A DNA stretch of 64,000 nt from an uncultured Saprospiraceae bacterium (GTDB lineage: Bacteria > Bacteroidota > Bacteroidia > Chitinophagales > Saprospiraceae), in assembly GCA_937928045.1 (NCBI GenBank), contig CALFWO010000029.1:114473-178472 (forward strand). Reading direction: 5' to 3'. Positions 52,924 to 62,279 of this stretch are shown here, in pieces. How positions within the stretch are numbered: position 1 is the stretch's first letter; each line of letters begins with the position of its first letter. The position numbers were made by a program, and so were the translations under genes. Below the pieces are notes generated by a model that made no database searches, was not told where the DNA came from, and saw nothing but the letters and a program-made list of their open reading frames with translations.

Positions 52924-54411
52924 ATGAAAGTCCCAACTAGTAATCTTTACGAACTAATTAAATCAATGTCAGCCTCTGAAAAGAGATACTTCAAGAGACA
53001 TTATGCTTCAGAAAAAAATCTGACTACTGAGTTATTCGATTTCGTCAATAAAATGGAATTCTATAATGAAGAAGAAGTAAAAAGTCAATTTCACGATACC
53101 AAATTGGCCAAAAATCTTAAGGTCTACAAAGTTCAACTAACTGATATTCTATTAAAAAGTTTGGTTTCTTATTATTCAAAAAAGAGCATCAAAAGTAGGA
53201 TTCGTCAAGGCTTGGAAGAAATAGATATACTTCTAGAAAAGCAATTGTATGAGGTAGCATTATTCAGATGTAAGCGCATAAAAGAATTGGCCATTTCAAA
53301 ACAAGAACTAGAATACTTGGTACCAATCTTAGCATGCGAAATTAGGTTGATTAACCTGTTTGGTGGTCAAACTGAACATTCCGTTAATCAGTCAGTCCTT
53401 CAAGCAATAGGAGTAGCAGAAGACACTATTGAATTATACCGACTTAAGTCAATGAATTTCCAACTTAAGAATCAAAACAACAAAGTAGAAAATGAAGGTT
53501 TTCAATCGAACAATTCTAAAAAAACCCAAGCACTTCTTGATTCACTAATAATTACCGAAAATGACAAAAAATCTTTTCATGTTCAGTTTTACAAAAATAG
53601 CAATAGCGCAGTTATACATAAATTGCTTTTAAATAGTCCTGACCAAGAACTTCATTTCAAAAAACAGAACATCAATCTGTTTGAACAGCATAGTCAATTG
53701 ATTGAAAACAACGCTGAATTATACTTTGCGGCGATGTATAATTATCTCGTTGCTTGTAGATCTCAAAATAAGATTTCGGAACTCGAAGAAGGCTTGGTTA
53801 AGATCAAAGCTCTGATTGAGAAAACACCAGTACTTGGAAGAAATGCGATTTACATTTACTATTTGGAACTGAAAAATCTATACGAACACGGTAGATATTC
53901 AAGAATTAGTAAAGAACTGGAAGCATTGGTTCTTGAACATGTGAGAAAATTCAAACAAGAAAACGAGCATCTGTCCATTCTTTGCTTTATATATTTTGCC
54001 CTGAACAATTTAGTACTGAAGGATTACCACCAAGTTCATTTTTATTTGCGAAGACTATTTGAAAAATCGAAAAATTTAAACAACGATTATCTGAGACTAT
54101 TCGATATTATTGAGTTATTGAGTCATTTAGAAACTAAAGACTACAAGGTGGCCGATCTTTTAATATCGACTTTAAAAAGAAGAACTCGAACCATCAAAGA
54201 TCCGAGTTCTTTCTATTATTTTTTATTGACCTCAATAAGAGAAATTATTAGAATTCCTGAAGCAAATCAAACAGCCGCCATCAATAATTTCCTCTCCAAG
54301 TGGGACAATTTTTCTAATGACGAATTTCATCAGTTATCTAAAGAATTCTTTTTAGACGACTGGAAAAAAGCTTTGCAAAAAGGAGTATCAATTGCAGATT
54401 ACAAATTCTAG
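52924..54411 (+). CDS. Helical (TPR-like) hypothetical protein, 495 aa
   Basis: A wholly helical protein without signal or membrane segment. It opens with SNLYELIKSMSASEKRYFKRHY, a pattern shared by a Bacteroidota family of unknown function, and continues in pairs of antiparallel helices as in tetratricopeptide-like solenoids (LYEVALFRCKRIKELAISKQELEYLV, FAALNNLVLKDYHQVHFYLRRLFEKSKN). No enzymatic motif. It is a single gene, convergent with HPPD. Protein-protein binding is the only function that can be inferred. Confidence 0.7.
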   Translation: MKVPTSNLYELIKSMSASEKRYFKRHYASEKNLTTELFDFVNKMEFYNEEEVKSQFHDTKLAKNLKVYKVQLTDILLKSLVSYYSKKSIKSRIRQGLEEIDILLEKQLYEVALFRCKRIKELAISKQELEYLVPILACEIRLINLFGGQTEHSVNQSVLQAIGVAEDTIELYRLKSMNFQLKNQNNKVENEGFQSNNSKKTQALLDSLIITENDKKSFHVQFYKNSNSAVIHKLLLNSPDQELHFKKQNINLFEQHSQLIENNAELYFAAMYNYLVACRSQNKISELEEGLVKIKALIEKTPVLGRNAIYIYYLELKNLYEHGRYSRISKELEALVLEHVRKFKQENEHLSILCFIYFALNNLVLKDYHQVHFYLRRLFEKSKNLNNDYLRLFDIIELLSHLETKDYKVADLLISTLKRRTRTIKDPSSFYYFLLTSIREIIRIPEANQTAAINNFLSKWDNFSNDEFHQLSKEFFLDDWKKALQKGVSIADYKF

Positions 54412-54415
54412 TATT

Positions 54416-55546
54416 CTACAAAGTACCTCTTAATTCTTGTTCTCTTTCTATCGCTTCAAATAAGGCCTTAAAGTTTCCTTTTCCAAAAGATTTGGCGCCT
54501 CTTCTTTGGATAATTTCATAAAAGACTGTTGGACGATCTTGCACCGGCTTGGTAAAAATCTGAAGAAGATAACCTTCTTCGTCTCGGTCGATTAAAATAT
54601 TCAACCGCTTTAATTCTGCCAGGTCTTCTTGAATTCCACCTACTCGCTCAAGTACAGTATCATAATAGGTATCTGGCACTCTTAAGAAATCTACTCCGTT
54701 GGCTCTTAAATTATCTACAGTTTCGATGATATTGTTCGTTGCAATTGCAATATGTTGAACACCTGCTCCACGGTAAAAATCCAAATATTCTTCTATTTGA
54801 GATTTCTTCAACCCAGCAGCTGGTTCATTAATAGGAAATTTGATATATCCATTTCCGTTAGATACAACCTTAGACATCAAAGCCGTATACTCGGTAGAAA
54901 TATCTTTATCATCAAATGTAACTAGTAATTTAAATCCTAAAACATCTTGGTAAAATTCTACCCATTTGTTCATACCTCCGAGCTCGACATTTCCAACACA
55001 ATGATCGACATATTGCAAGCCAACCGGTGATGGTTTTCTTTTCGAAACGAACGGTTCGTAACCAGGCATAAATGCGCCATTGTAATCTTTTCGCTCTACA
55101 AAAGTGTGAATCGTTTCTCCATAAGTATGAATGGCAGACCGAACAATTTTCCCCGTACTATCTTCAACCGTCTCCGGTTCAAAAGCAGGTTTTGCACCGC
55201 GTTCTACAGCTTTTTCAAAAGCTTCTTTTGCATCATCTACCCAAAGCGCAAGCACTTTCACGCCGTCACCATGAGCGGCCACATGTTTTGCAATAGGATC
55301 ATCTGGAGACAAGGCAGCAGTCAAAACCAATCTTATCTTATTTTGCTGAAGGACATAACTTACCTTTGTTCGCTCTCCTGTCTCAGGTCCTTGATAAGCA
55401 ACTATTTCATAACCAAAAGCGGCCATATAATACATCGCGGACTGTTTGGCATTTCCAACATAGAATTCAATATGATCCGTTCCATTAATTGGAAAAGTAT
55501 CCTGAATTTCATTTGAAGTATCTTGGGCTAACAAATCACTATTCAT
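54416..55546 (-). CDS. hppD: 4-hydroxyphenylpyruvate dioxygenase
   Basis: This 376-residue protein consists of two vicinal-oxygen-chelate domains. The iron ligands are visible as His182 (YVDHCVGNV), His265 (GVQHIAIAT) and Glu344 (VFYEIIQRRGAKSFGKGNFKALFEAIE). The C-terminal helix after GFGKGNF-like sequence is the usual gate. It converts 4-hydroxyphenylpyruvate to homogentisate in tyrosine breakdown. Its start lies 47 nt after the hmgA stop, in the same direction and probably the same operon. Confidence 0.97.
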   Translation of the reverse strand: MNSDLLAQDTSNEIQDTFPINGTDHIEFYVGNAKQSAMYYMAAFGYEIVAYQGPETGERTKVSYVLQQNKIRLVLTAALSPDDPIAKHVAAHGDGVKVLALWVDDAKEAFEKAVERGAKPAFEPETVEDSTGKIVRSAIHTYGETIHTFVERKDYNGAFMPGYEPFVSKRKPSPVGLQYVDHCVGNVELGGMNKWVEFYQDVLGFKLLVTFDDKDISTEYTALMSKVVSNGNGYIKFPINEPAAGLKKSQIEEYLDFYRGAGVQHIAIATNNIIETVDNLRANGVDFLRVPDTYYDTVLERVGGIQEDLAELKRLNILIDRDEEGYLLQIFTKPVQDRPTVFYEIIQRRGAKSFGKGNFKALFEAIEREQELRGTL

Positions 55547-55593
55547 CTTGGTTTTATTTTATTTTAATATTTAAATTTGATCAATTTATTTTC

Positions 55594-56757
55594 TCAATGT
55601 CCTTTCCCGAGCCAGCTCAAGAAATAATCTTTATCCTCAATTTTAGCAGCAGCTTCTGTCATCAATAATGGTCTGAAAGTATCAACCATCACAGCCAGTT
55701 CATGGGTTTCTTTTGCACCAATACTTTTCTCAACAGTCCCTGGATGTGGGCCATGAGGAATACCTGCCGGATGCAAGGTCAACATACCTTTTTCGACATG
55801 AGATCGACTCATAAAGTCTCCATCCACATAATATAAAACTTCGTCACTATCTATATTACTATGATTGTATGGAGCTGGAATACTAAGCGGATGATAATCA
55901 TACATTCTTGGCACAAAAGAGCAGATAACAAATCCTCTAGTGGCAAAGGTCTGATGAATCGGAGGAGGCATGTGTAATCTTCCAGTTATGGGTTCAAAAT
56001 TATGAATTGAAAAGGCGTAGGGATAAACATATCCATCCCAGCCTACTACATCTAACGGATGATTTTGGTAATGATAAGGATACAGATTATCCTGCTTTTT
56101 TATATACAGTAAAAAATCTCCTTTTTCATCGTAAGTCTCCAACTCAGTTGGCTTCCGGATATCTCGTTCGCAGTAAGGCGAATGTTCCATCAACTGACCA
56201 AACTTATTTCTATATCTGTTCGGAGTTACAACGGGACTGGTTGATTCTACAATCAACAAACGATTATCTTCTTGTTTAAAAGTCAATTGATAAATAGTTC
56301 CTCTTGGGATTACTAAATAATCTCCATAACTAAATTCAATGTTTCCATACATGGTACGAAGTGTACCATCACCTTGGTGAACAAATATCACTTCATCTGC
56401 ATCTGCATTTTTGAAAAAATATTCTGTCATACTTTTTCTTGGTGCAGATAAAACAATTTTACAATCGCTATTTACTAAAACGGGCGTGCGACTTTTAATA
56501 TAATCATCGTTTGGCTCTACCTTGAAACCGGCAAGCGATCTATGCTTTAATTGTTTGTCGTGAATTGTCTTCGGTGTAATATCAATAGGATCTCCAACTT
56601 GCAATATTTGAGTTGGTGCATTGCAGTGATACAATAATGACGACATATCGCTAAACCCTTCTGTAGAAAAAAGCTGCTCGTGATACAATGTACCATCCGG
56701 TTTTCTAAATTGCGTATGACGCTTTGGTGGAATTTTTCCAAGGGAATGATAATGCAT
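55594..56757 (-). CDS. hmgA: Homogentisate 1,2-dioxygenase
   Basis: This 387-residue cupin-fold enzyme has HmgA hallmarks: GDYLVIPRGTIYQL, QNHPLDVVGWDGYVYPYAFSIHNFEP, PPIHQTFATRGFVICSFVPR and the iron-binding region YNHSNIDSDEVLYYVDGDFMSR with HPAGIPHGPHPG. It opens the ring of homogentisate to maleylacetoacetate. It is somewhat shorter than the about 430-residue enzymes and matches the shorter bacterial type. The isomerase and fumarylacetoacetase for the next steps are not in this window. Confidence 0.95.
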   Translation of the reverse strand: MHYHSLGKIPPKRHTQFRKPDGTLYHEQLFSTEGFSDMSSLLYHCNAPTQILQVGDPIDITPKTIHDKQLKHRSLAGFKVEPNDDYIKSRTPVLVNSDCKIVLSAPRKSMTEYFFKNADADEVIFVHQGDGTLRTMYGNIEFSYGDYLVIPRGTIYQLTFKQEDNRLLIVESTSPVVTPNRYRNKFGQLMEHSPYCERDIRKPTELETYDEKGDFLLYIKKQDNLYPYHYQNHPLDVVGWDGYVYPYAFSIHNFEPITGRLHMPPPIHQTFATRGFVICSFVPRMYDYHPLSIPAPYNHSNIDSDEVLYYVDGDFMSRSHVEKGMLTLHPAGIPHGPHPGTVEKSIGAKETHELAVMVDTFRPLLMTEAAAKIEDKDYFLSWLGKGH

Positions 56758-56762
56758 ATTAA

Positions 56763-57200
56763 TTATTGAAGATTGTTAAAAATGGTGTTCAACGTTTCCT
56801 GAAATTGATTCAATGCTTTAGGATTAATTCCAGCAAAAGTTTGTTTTCGAAAAGTATACACCAATGGTTTTATTTTTGATATAATGGCTTTTCCATCTTT
56901 CGTAAGTACAATCAAAAATTTTCGACGATCAGAAGGATCGGGATTTCGAGTTATCATTTTTTTTTGAACCAACAAATCTAAAATCCTAGTAACTGAGGGT
57001 TGATCCTTGTAAACGGCCTTGGCTAATTCCAGTTGGCTTATGCCCTCTTTATGATCCAAAGCTTGCAGCAAAACCCATTGATCGACAGTGACATTGATTT
57101 TCGCATCTGTCAATCTGTGTTGGAAGGCCTGTCGAACTCGTTTAGAGGTCACCTCAATTTGATAACCACTTACGGAATTTTGAATAGCACTTGTCGTCAT
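56763..57200 (-). CDS. MarR-family regulator of the homogentisate operon
   Basis: This 145-residue protein has the MarR winged helix (QWVLLQALDHKEGISQLELAKAVYKDQPSVTRILDLLVQKKMITRNPDPSDRRKFLIVLTKDGK; wing DPSDRRKF). hmgA starts 5 nt after its stop, so it heads the marR-hmgA-hppD operon. Relatives repress catabolic genes and release DNA on binding an aromatic pathway intermediate; homogentisate is the likely effector here. A candidate operator overlaps its own -7 box. Confidence 0.92.
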   Translation of the reverse strand: MTTSAIQNSVSGYQIEVTSKRVRQAFQHRLTDAKINVTVDQWVLLQALDHKEGISQLELAKAVYKDQPSVTRILDLLVQKKMITRNPDPSDRRKFLIVLTKDGKAIISKIKPLVYTFRKQTFAGINPKALNQFQETLNTIFNNLQ

Positions 57201-57205
57201 AATTT

Positions 57206-57257
57206 ACTTGTTGTACGAATTATTAGCAAGTTATGGATTAATAGAGATTTAACCAAA
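57206..57257 (-). promoter_or_regulatory. Promoter and possible MarR operator
   Basis: On the minus strand TTTG (57257-57254), 20 nt, then TAACTTGC (57233-57226) approximates the -33/-7 pattern. An interrupted inverted repeat ACTTG-N16-CAAGT (57206-57231) overlaps the -7 box and downstream region, suiting repression by the MarR protein. Only the outer five bases match well. Confidence 0.4.
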
Positions 57258-57318
57258 CCATATAATTGAATTTGCTAATTTTGTTACCTTAATTATTTTT
57301 ACCCGAAAAACGCTACCA

Positions 57319-58137
57319 ATGGAAAATCTAGATCAGTTAATCAATAAAATTACGGAGATAGCAATCGATCTCGGTCCAAAACTGGTCATGGCCATTGCCG
57401 CTTTGGTAATAGGCTTTTGGTTAATTAAAAAAGCTAAGAAGCTGATTGCTTATCCAATACAAAAAGCCAAGTTAGGGCCAGGCGTATCTAACTTCATCTT
57501 ATCCATATTAGATGTTGTATTAAAAATTGCAGTCATTCTATTCGCTGCTTCCTTTGTAGGATTTGAAACTTCCTCTTTGGTCGCCGTTATTGCGGCCGCT
57601 TCTTTTGCTGTTGGACTGGCTCTTCAAGGAAGCTTGAGTAATTTCGCTGCTGGTATATTAGTAATGGTCTTTAAACCCTACAAAACAGGTGATTGGATCG
57701 GAGTGAAAGAAAAATTTGGAAAAGTTGAAGAAATTCAAATCTTCAATACCATACTAACGACTCCCGGGCATAAGACTTTAATCATACCCAATGGGCAAAT
57801 CATAGACGATGTTGTAACCAACTTTTCTGAAAAAGGAATTATTAGGTTAGAATTGAATGTTCACATACCATACGCTGCTGACTTCCCATCCATTAAAAAA
57901 TTGATTATCAAAACATTAAATGATTTACCTTTGGTTTTAAAGGACCCTCAACCGGAGGTAGGCATTGAAACTTTTGATAGTCACAACATTGTATTGGCAG
58001 TCAGGCCATATTCACTACCCGATGATTACTGGGATGTTCTATTTGCTTGTAACGAGGCGATAAAACACGCTTTCCACAAGGCTAAAGTACAAGTAGCATA
58101 CTCTGAAGGAGTAGAACTTGGCGAAATCGGAGAATAG
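57319..58137 (+). CDS. Small mechanosensitive channel, MscS family
   Basis: This 272-residue protein has three membrane helices. The pore helix is glycine/alanine-patterned (AAASFAVGLALQGSLSNFAAGILVMVFKPYKTGDWI) as in MscS TM3, followed by the MscS beta domain (VEEIQIFNTILTTPGHKTLIIPNGQI) and the alpha/beta C-terminal domain. It opens under membrane tension to release solutes. The size matches the minimal E. coli-type channel. A possible -7 box TAATTTTG lies at 57276-57283. Confidence 0.93.
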   Translation: MENLDQLINKITEIAIDLGPKLVMAIAALVIGFWLIKKAKKLIAYPIQKAKLGPGVSNFILSILDVVLKIAVILFAASFVGFETSSLVAVIAAASFAVGLALQGSLSNFAAGILVMVFKPYKTGDWIGVKEKFGKVEEIQIFNTILTTPGHKTLIIPNGQIIDDVVTNFSEKGIIRLELNVHIPYAADFPSIKKLIIKTLNDLPLVLKDPQPEVGIETFDSHNIVLAVRPYSLPDDYWDVLFACNEAIKHAFHKAKVQVAYSEGVELGEIGE

Positions 58138-58288
58138 TCTGGCAAGAATCTTGAATTAAGTAGGATACCTTTTTTGCATGCCCCCACTTTGGTTCTTAGA
58201 ACCTTAGTATGGCTTTAAAGCTATTGTTCTGAAAAATCAAGATCTTAAAACAAACACTACTCTACTGCTTGTAATTCCTGCGCTTTGC

Positions 58289-59326
58289 ATGGCAATTCTA
58301 GCTTCTTTTGGGATTTGGCAATTTGAAAACTTTGTTTCAAACATCTCGGCAGGCGGACTGAGCCCACAAAATCGTTTTATCGCTTTTAATTTCGCTTTTC
58401 CATTTATCATTATTACCACAATTTGCGTTGCAGTAACGGCATACTTTGGTATCAAATACCAACAAAACGCCTTGCGACTTAGAAAATTGGTTACAGAATG
58501 TCTAGAACAACTCAATCCAAAAGACAACAAAACGGAAGAGGCTATTGATAAAAAAGAAAAAGATGTTCAAGTCAAAAAGGAATTGGCAGCATCTAAAATC
58601 CAGATGAGTCAATTGGTTCATATTGTCACACATGACTTGCGCGGCTCACTAAGAACTATTAGTTCCTTTACAACTATTCTAGAAAAAAGTTTAAAAGATA
58701 AACTTACCGACCAAGAGCGAATTCATATGAATTTTATTCAATCGGATACCAAAAAATTAAATAAAACAATAGAAGATATTGCGGAGTTTGCAAGGATAGA
58801 ACAACACCTTATTAAGCCTGCAGAATATTCGCTTTCAAGTATTTTGACTGATACTATTTCCAAATGTCAGGAAGAAATCAAAGCCACTAAAACACAGATT
58901 AGCGCACCAGATGAATTACCGAATCTATTTTGTGATGAACGAAAAGTTAAAGAAATATTTACACAAATCGTTAGAAATGCTATCCGTTATGCTAACCCCG
59001 GAACTGAACCAAAATTGGATATTACTTTTACCGAAGACGATTCCCATGTTGAATTCAAATTCCAGGATTATGGTCGTGGCATACCTCAGAAATCAATGGA
59101 GAAAATTTTTCTTCCATTCACACAAGTAAAAGTAAAAAATCAAAAAGGCGTGGGAATAGGTTTAGCAATTTGTAAAAAATATGTTGAACTGCATGACGGT
59201 AGAATTTGGTGCAATTCGGAACCAGGAAACACAACAGTTGGTTTAACCCTAAAAAAACATGGCCTTCAAGAAACTAAGCCAGCAGATCATGATCTTAAGC
59301 TAAGCCTTGCGACCACTTCAATATGA
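58289..59326 (+). CDS. Sensor histidine kinase, possibly N-terminally extended
   Basis: From the ATG at 58289 the protein is 345 residues: two membrane segments flanking a short outer loop, a HisKA domain with THDLRGSLRTISSF (His115), and a catalytic domain (IVRNAIRYANPG N-box; DYGRGIP G1; GVGIGLAICKKYVELHDGRIW G2). No response regulator is adjacent. The frame is open upstream to 58208, and codons just before the ATG encode LKTNTTLLLVIPALC, the rest of membrane helix 1, so translation may start earlier at a non-ATG codon (CTG 58229 or ATT 58223). It overlaps rlmD by 40 bp at the 3' ends. Confidence 0.88.
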   Translation: MAILASFGIWQFENFVSNISAGGLSPQNRFIAFNFAFPFIIITTICVAVTAYFGIKYQQNALRLRKLVTECLEQLNPKDNKTEEAIDKKEKDVQVKKELAASKIQMSQLVHIVTHDLRGSLRTISSFTTILEKSLKDKLTDQERIHMNFIQSDTKKLNKTIEDIAEFARIEQHLIKPAEYSLSSILTDTISKCQEEIKATKTQISAPDELPNLFCDERKVKEIFTQIVRNAIRYANPGTEPKLDITFTEDDSHVEFKFQDYGRGIPQKSMEKIFLPFTQVKVKNQKGVGIGLAICKKYVELHDGRIWCNSEPGNTTVGLTLKKHGLQETKPADHDLKLSLATTSI

Positions 59327-60696
59327 TGTGTATGCGGAAACATATCCACCGGTTGAATTTTTTCAACTTGATACTTCTCCGATAATAATTGTAAATCTCT
59401 TGCTTGAGTTGCTGGATTACAACTAACGTAGACAATTACTGGCGCTTCTAGATCCAACAACGTTTCGATCAATTTTGCATGCATTCCTGCCCTTGGTGGA
59501 TCAGTTATTACCAAATCAGGCTTTCCGTGTTTAGTAGCAAATGATTCATCCACAATGTCTTTTACATCTCCGGCATAGAAAATACAATTATCAATTTCGT
59601 TAATCTCTGCATTAACCTTAGCATCCTCAATCGCTTCAGGAACCTCTTCAACTGCTACAACTTGTTTGCAATAGTTCGAAACATAAAGCGCAATAGAACC
59701 AATTCCTGTATATAAATCATAAACATTTTCAGATCCTTTTAAATCTGCGAACTCCACTACTTTATCAAAAAGTCTTACTGCTTGCCTTGTGTTGGTTTGA
59801 AAAAATGATTTCGGACCAATTCTGAATTTTACTGCGCCGAGCATTTCTTCAATATATGGAAGACCATTAAAATTCACGATATCCAAGTCAAGAATGAAGT
59901 CATTTACTTTTGTATTGATACAATAATGCAAGCTGGTAATCTCTGGAAGTCGTTCTTTAATCGCCTCCATCAGCCGATTGGTTTTATCCATATCATTTTC
60001 TCCAACAACCATCACCACCATAATCTGACCAGTGGTACTCGTCCTGATCACAATATTTCTTGGAAAACCGACATTGGCTCGTGCATCCCAGAATTCATAA
60101 TCTTGTTCTTTACAAATTTCAAAAATCGTTTGACGAATTTTATTTGAAGGTTCGTATTGAAGGTAGCATTTGTCGACATGTATGATTTTATCAAAAGCTC
60201 CAGGTGGGTGAAATCCAAGGACATTTTCCTTGTTGGACATATCGGTATTCAATTCTTCCGGTGTTAACCATTTTTTTGAAGAAAAGGAAAATTCTAATTT
60301 GTTCCGATAAAATTGAGTTTCTGTACTTCCCAAGATTGGAAGCCATTGACCTGGTTCTATCTTACCGATTCGTTTTATAGCATCTTGTACAATTTGATTC
60401 TTATAGGTAAGTTGGGTGTCATACTCTAGATTTTGCCATTTACATCCCCCACATTTCCCAAAGTGGCTACAAAATGCAGGAATTCTCTTCTCAGAAGGTT
60501 GTTCCAAGCCAATGGATCTCCCTTGGAGAAATCCTTTTCGTTTTTTTGTAATCAATACCCTTGCTACATCCCCTGGCACCAATCCATCGACAAATACCAC
60601 CTGACCTTCTGGTGTCCTGCCAACAGCCTTCCCCTTATCAGCCATGCCAGTAATTACTAGTCCTTCGATGATTTTTTTCTTTCTGGATCGCCCCAT
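59287..60696 (-). CDS. rlmD: 23S rRNA (uracil-5-)-methyltransferase RlmD
   Basis: This 469-residue protein has an N-terminal TRAM domain (DKGKAVGRTPEGQVVFVDGLVPGDVARVLITKKRKGF), an iron-sulfur Cys set (AFCSHFGKCGGCKW plus a later Cys) and a SAM methyltransferase domain (NVYDLYTGIGSIALYVSNYCKQVVAVE) with catalytic Cys in VYVSCNPATQARDL. It methylates uracil 1939 of 23S rRNA in E. coli, and the cluster and length match RlmD/RumA. The substrate base is inferred. Confidence 0.92.
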   Translation of the reverse strand: MGRSRKKKIIEGLVITGMADKGKAVGRTPEGQVVFVDGLVPGDVARVLITKKRKGFLQGRSIGLEQPSEKRIPAFCSHFGKCGGCKWQNLEYDTQLTYKNQIVQDAIKRIGKIEPGQWLPILGSTETQFYRNKLEFSFSSKKWLTPEELNTDMSNKENVLGFHPPGAFDKIIHVDKCYLQYEPSNKIRQTIFEICKEQDYEFWDARANVGFPRNIVIRTSTTGQIMVVMVVGENDMDKTNRLMEAIKERLPEITSLHYCINTKVNDFILDLDIVNFNGLPYIEEMLGAVKFRIGPKSFFQTNTRQAVRLFDKVVEFADLKGSENVYDLYTGIGSIALYVSNYCKQVVAVEEVPEAIEDAKVNAEINEIDNCIFYAGDVKDIVDESFATKHGKPDLVITDPPRAGMHAKLIETLLDLEAPVIVYVSCNPATQARDLQLLSEKYQVEKIQPVDMFPHTHHIEVVARLSLRS

Positions 60697-60766
60697 TATA
60701 CTAATTGTTAATTCTTAGATGTTCTATCAATCCACAATTGTATTACTTTTGAATTAAAAAATCGAG

Positions 60767-62269
60767 ATGCGCTATTTATTTTTCATTGGTTTATTGATTT
60801 CTTTTTGCGCTCAGGCACAAGATTTAACGCTGGGACCAGTTCAAAAACTGGACAAGAAAGAACGAATTTCAGGAATTTTCGCTCATGATGATACCGGTTT
60901 TTATGTACTTCGAACAACGTATCGAATTGGGTCGCTTGGTGACCAGGTGATTGAAAAATACGACAACTCCCTCAAACAAAAATATTCAACTCCTTTAGCA
61001 TTCGAAAAGAACTACACCTTTGATCAGGTTTTTAGCTTTGGAGACAAACTTTGGTGCACCTTTAATTTTAGAGATAAAAGCAAGTCTAAAATCACTTACT
61101 ATCTCCAAGAAATATCTGCGAAGTCTGGGAAACTAACCGGCAAAAAGCAAATTATTGACACTGGTAAAATGGATGCAAAAAACGCAAGGGGCAATATTAA
61201 CAGAACTGAATCTAGAGACAGTTCAAAAACAGCGTTTCTGAGTAGTGATCAATCGATTCCCGGATTCTTTTTTCAAGGAATTCCATTTGGAAAAAACAGC
61301 AAAGGTTTTAACGAATTCAATATTAAAGTATTTGATGAGAATTTGAATGAACTTTGGAAGAAGAGATTAAAAATGCCTTACGAAAATGAGAATTTCAGCG
61401 TATTGAGATATCGAGTCGATAACGAAGGTAATTTTTATCTATTGATCAAAGTACTAGAAGATGATTGGAAAGCAAAAAGAAGAAACAAAGAACCTTACAA
61501 GAGTTATCAAATATTAGCCTTTACCGACAAAGGAGAATCTAAAAAAACCTACGATATAAAAATCAAAAATAGATTCATCACGGATATTACTTTTGCCATT
61601 GATGATGAGGGCAATATTGTTTGCTCCGGTTTTAGCAATGACTCCGCCAAACAATCAATTGGCGGTGCCTTTTACTTTGTCATGAATAAAGACACTGAAG
61701 ATTTCATTCAAGAAAACTACAAAGACTTTAATACTGCTGAACTGGCGCTATTCATGAAAGAGCGTAAAGCAAAAAAAGGAAAAGAAATTTCCTATAATTA
61801 TAACCTGGACTATTTGATTCTGCGTGAAGATGGCGGTGTGGTTTTATTGGCAGAATATTTTGACATTATCACTTATACTACTAATAATGGAAATGGTGGA
61901 ATGTCCACAAGAACGGTTTATGTGAATGGTGATGTAATGATTGTCAATATTAATCCCAATGGAGAAATAGAATGGGTCAGAAAATTGGCCAAAGATCAAC
62001 GCGGCAGCACTTCAAGATATTCTTCTTTTGACTATGCCATAGTTCAAGATAAAATTCACTTCATCTACAATCGCTATATTGGTAAAAGAACAGATGTTCA
62101 ATTAACCTTTATTGATAATGAAGGGAAAATGGGTGGAAAAGATCTTTTTAACGCCAAAAAAGAAAAAGTCCTACTACTTCCTGCAGGTTGTAGGCAGATC
62201 AGCGACGATGAAATGATTATTTATGGAGAATGGAGACGATCCTTTCAGTTTGGTCGAGTAAAGTTTTAG
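60767..62269 (+). CDS. Secreted hypothetical protein, propeller-like
   Basis: A signal peptide (MRYLFFIGLLISFCAQAQ) precedes about 480 residues of short repeating strands with aromatic ends (FYVLRTTYRIGSLGDQVIEKYD, LWCTFNFRDKSKSKITYYLQEI, EGNFYLLIKVLEDDW, GNIVCSGFSNDS). This suggests a beta-propeller. No family named and no catalytic motif. It is a single gene, convergent with RDD. Confidence 0.6.
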   Translation: MRYLFFIGLLISFCAQAQDLTLGPVQKLDKKERISGIFAHDDTGFYVLRTTYRIGSLGDQVIEKYDNSLKQKYSTPLAFEKNYTFDQVFSFGDKLWCTFNFRDKSKSKITYYLQEISAKSGKLTGKKQIIDTGKMDAKNARGNINRTESRDSSKTAFLSSDQSIPGFFFQGIPFGKNSKGFNEFNIKVFDENLNELWKKRLKMPYENENFSVLRYRVDNEGNFYLLIKVLEDDWKAKRRNKEPYKSYQILAFTDKGESKKTYDIKIKNRFITDITFAIDDEGNIVCSGFSNDSAKQSIGGAFYFVMNKDTEDFIQENYKDFNTAELALFMKERKAKKGKEISYNYNLDYLILREDGGVVLLAEYFDIITYTTNNGNGGMSTRTVYVNGDVMIVNINPNGEIEWVRKLAKDQRGSTSRYSSFDYAIVQDKIHFIYNRYIGKRTDVQLTFIDNEGKMGGKDLFNAKKEKVLLLPAGCRQISDDEMIIYGEWRRSFQFGRVKF

Positions 62270-62279
62270 CCCTACTTAA

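Noticed and set aside
55106..55516. 136-codon plus-strand frame within hppD
   Set aside because: It is antisense to a gene with all iron ligands intact and its product has no recognisable features.
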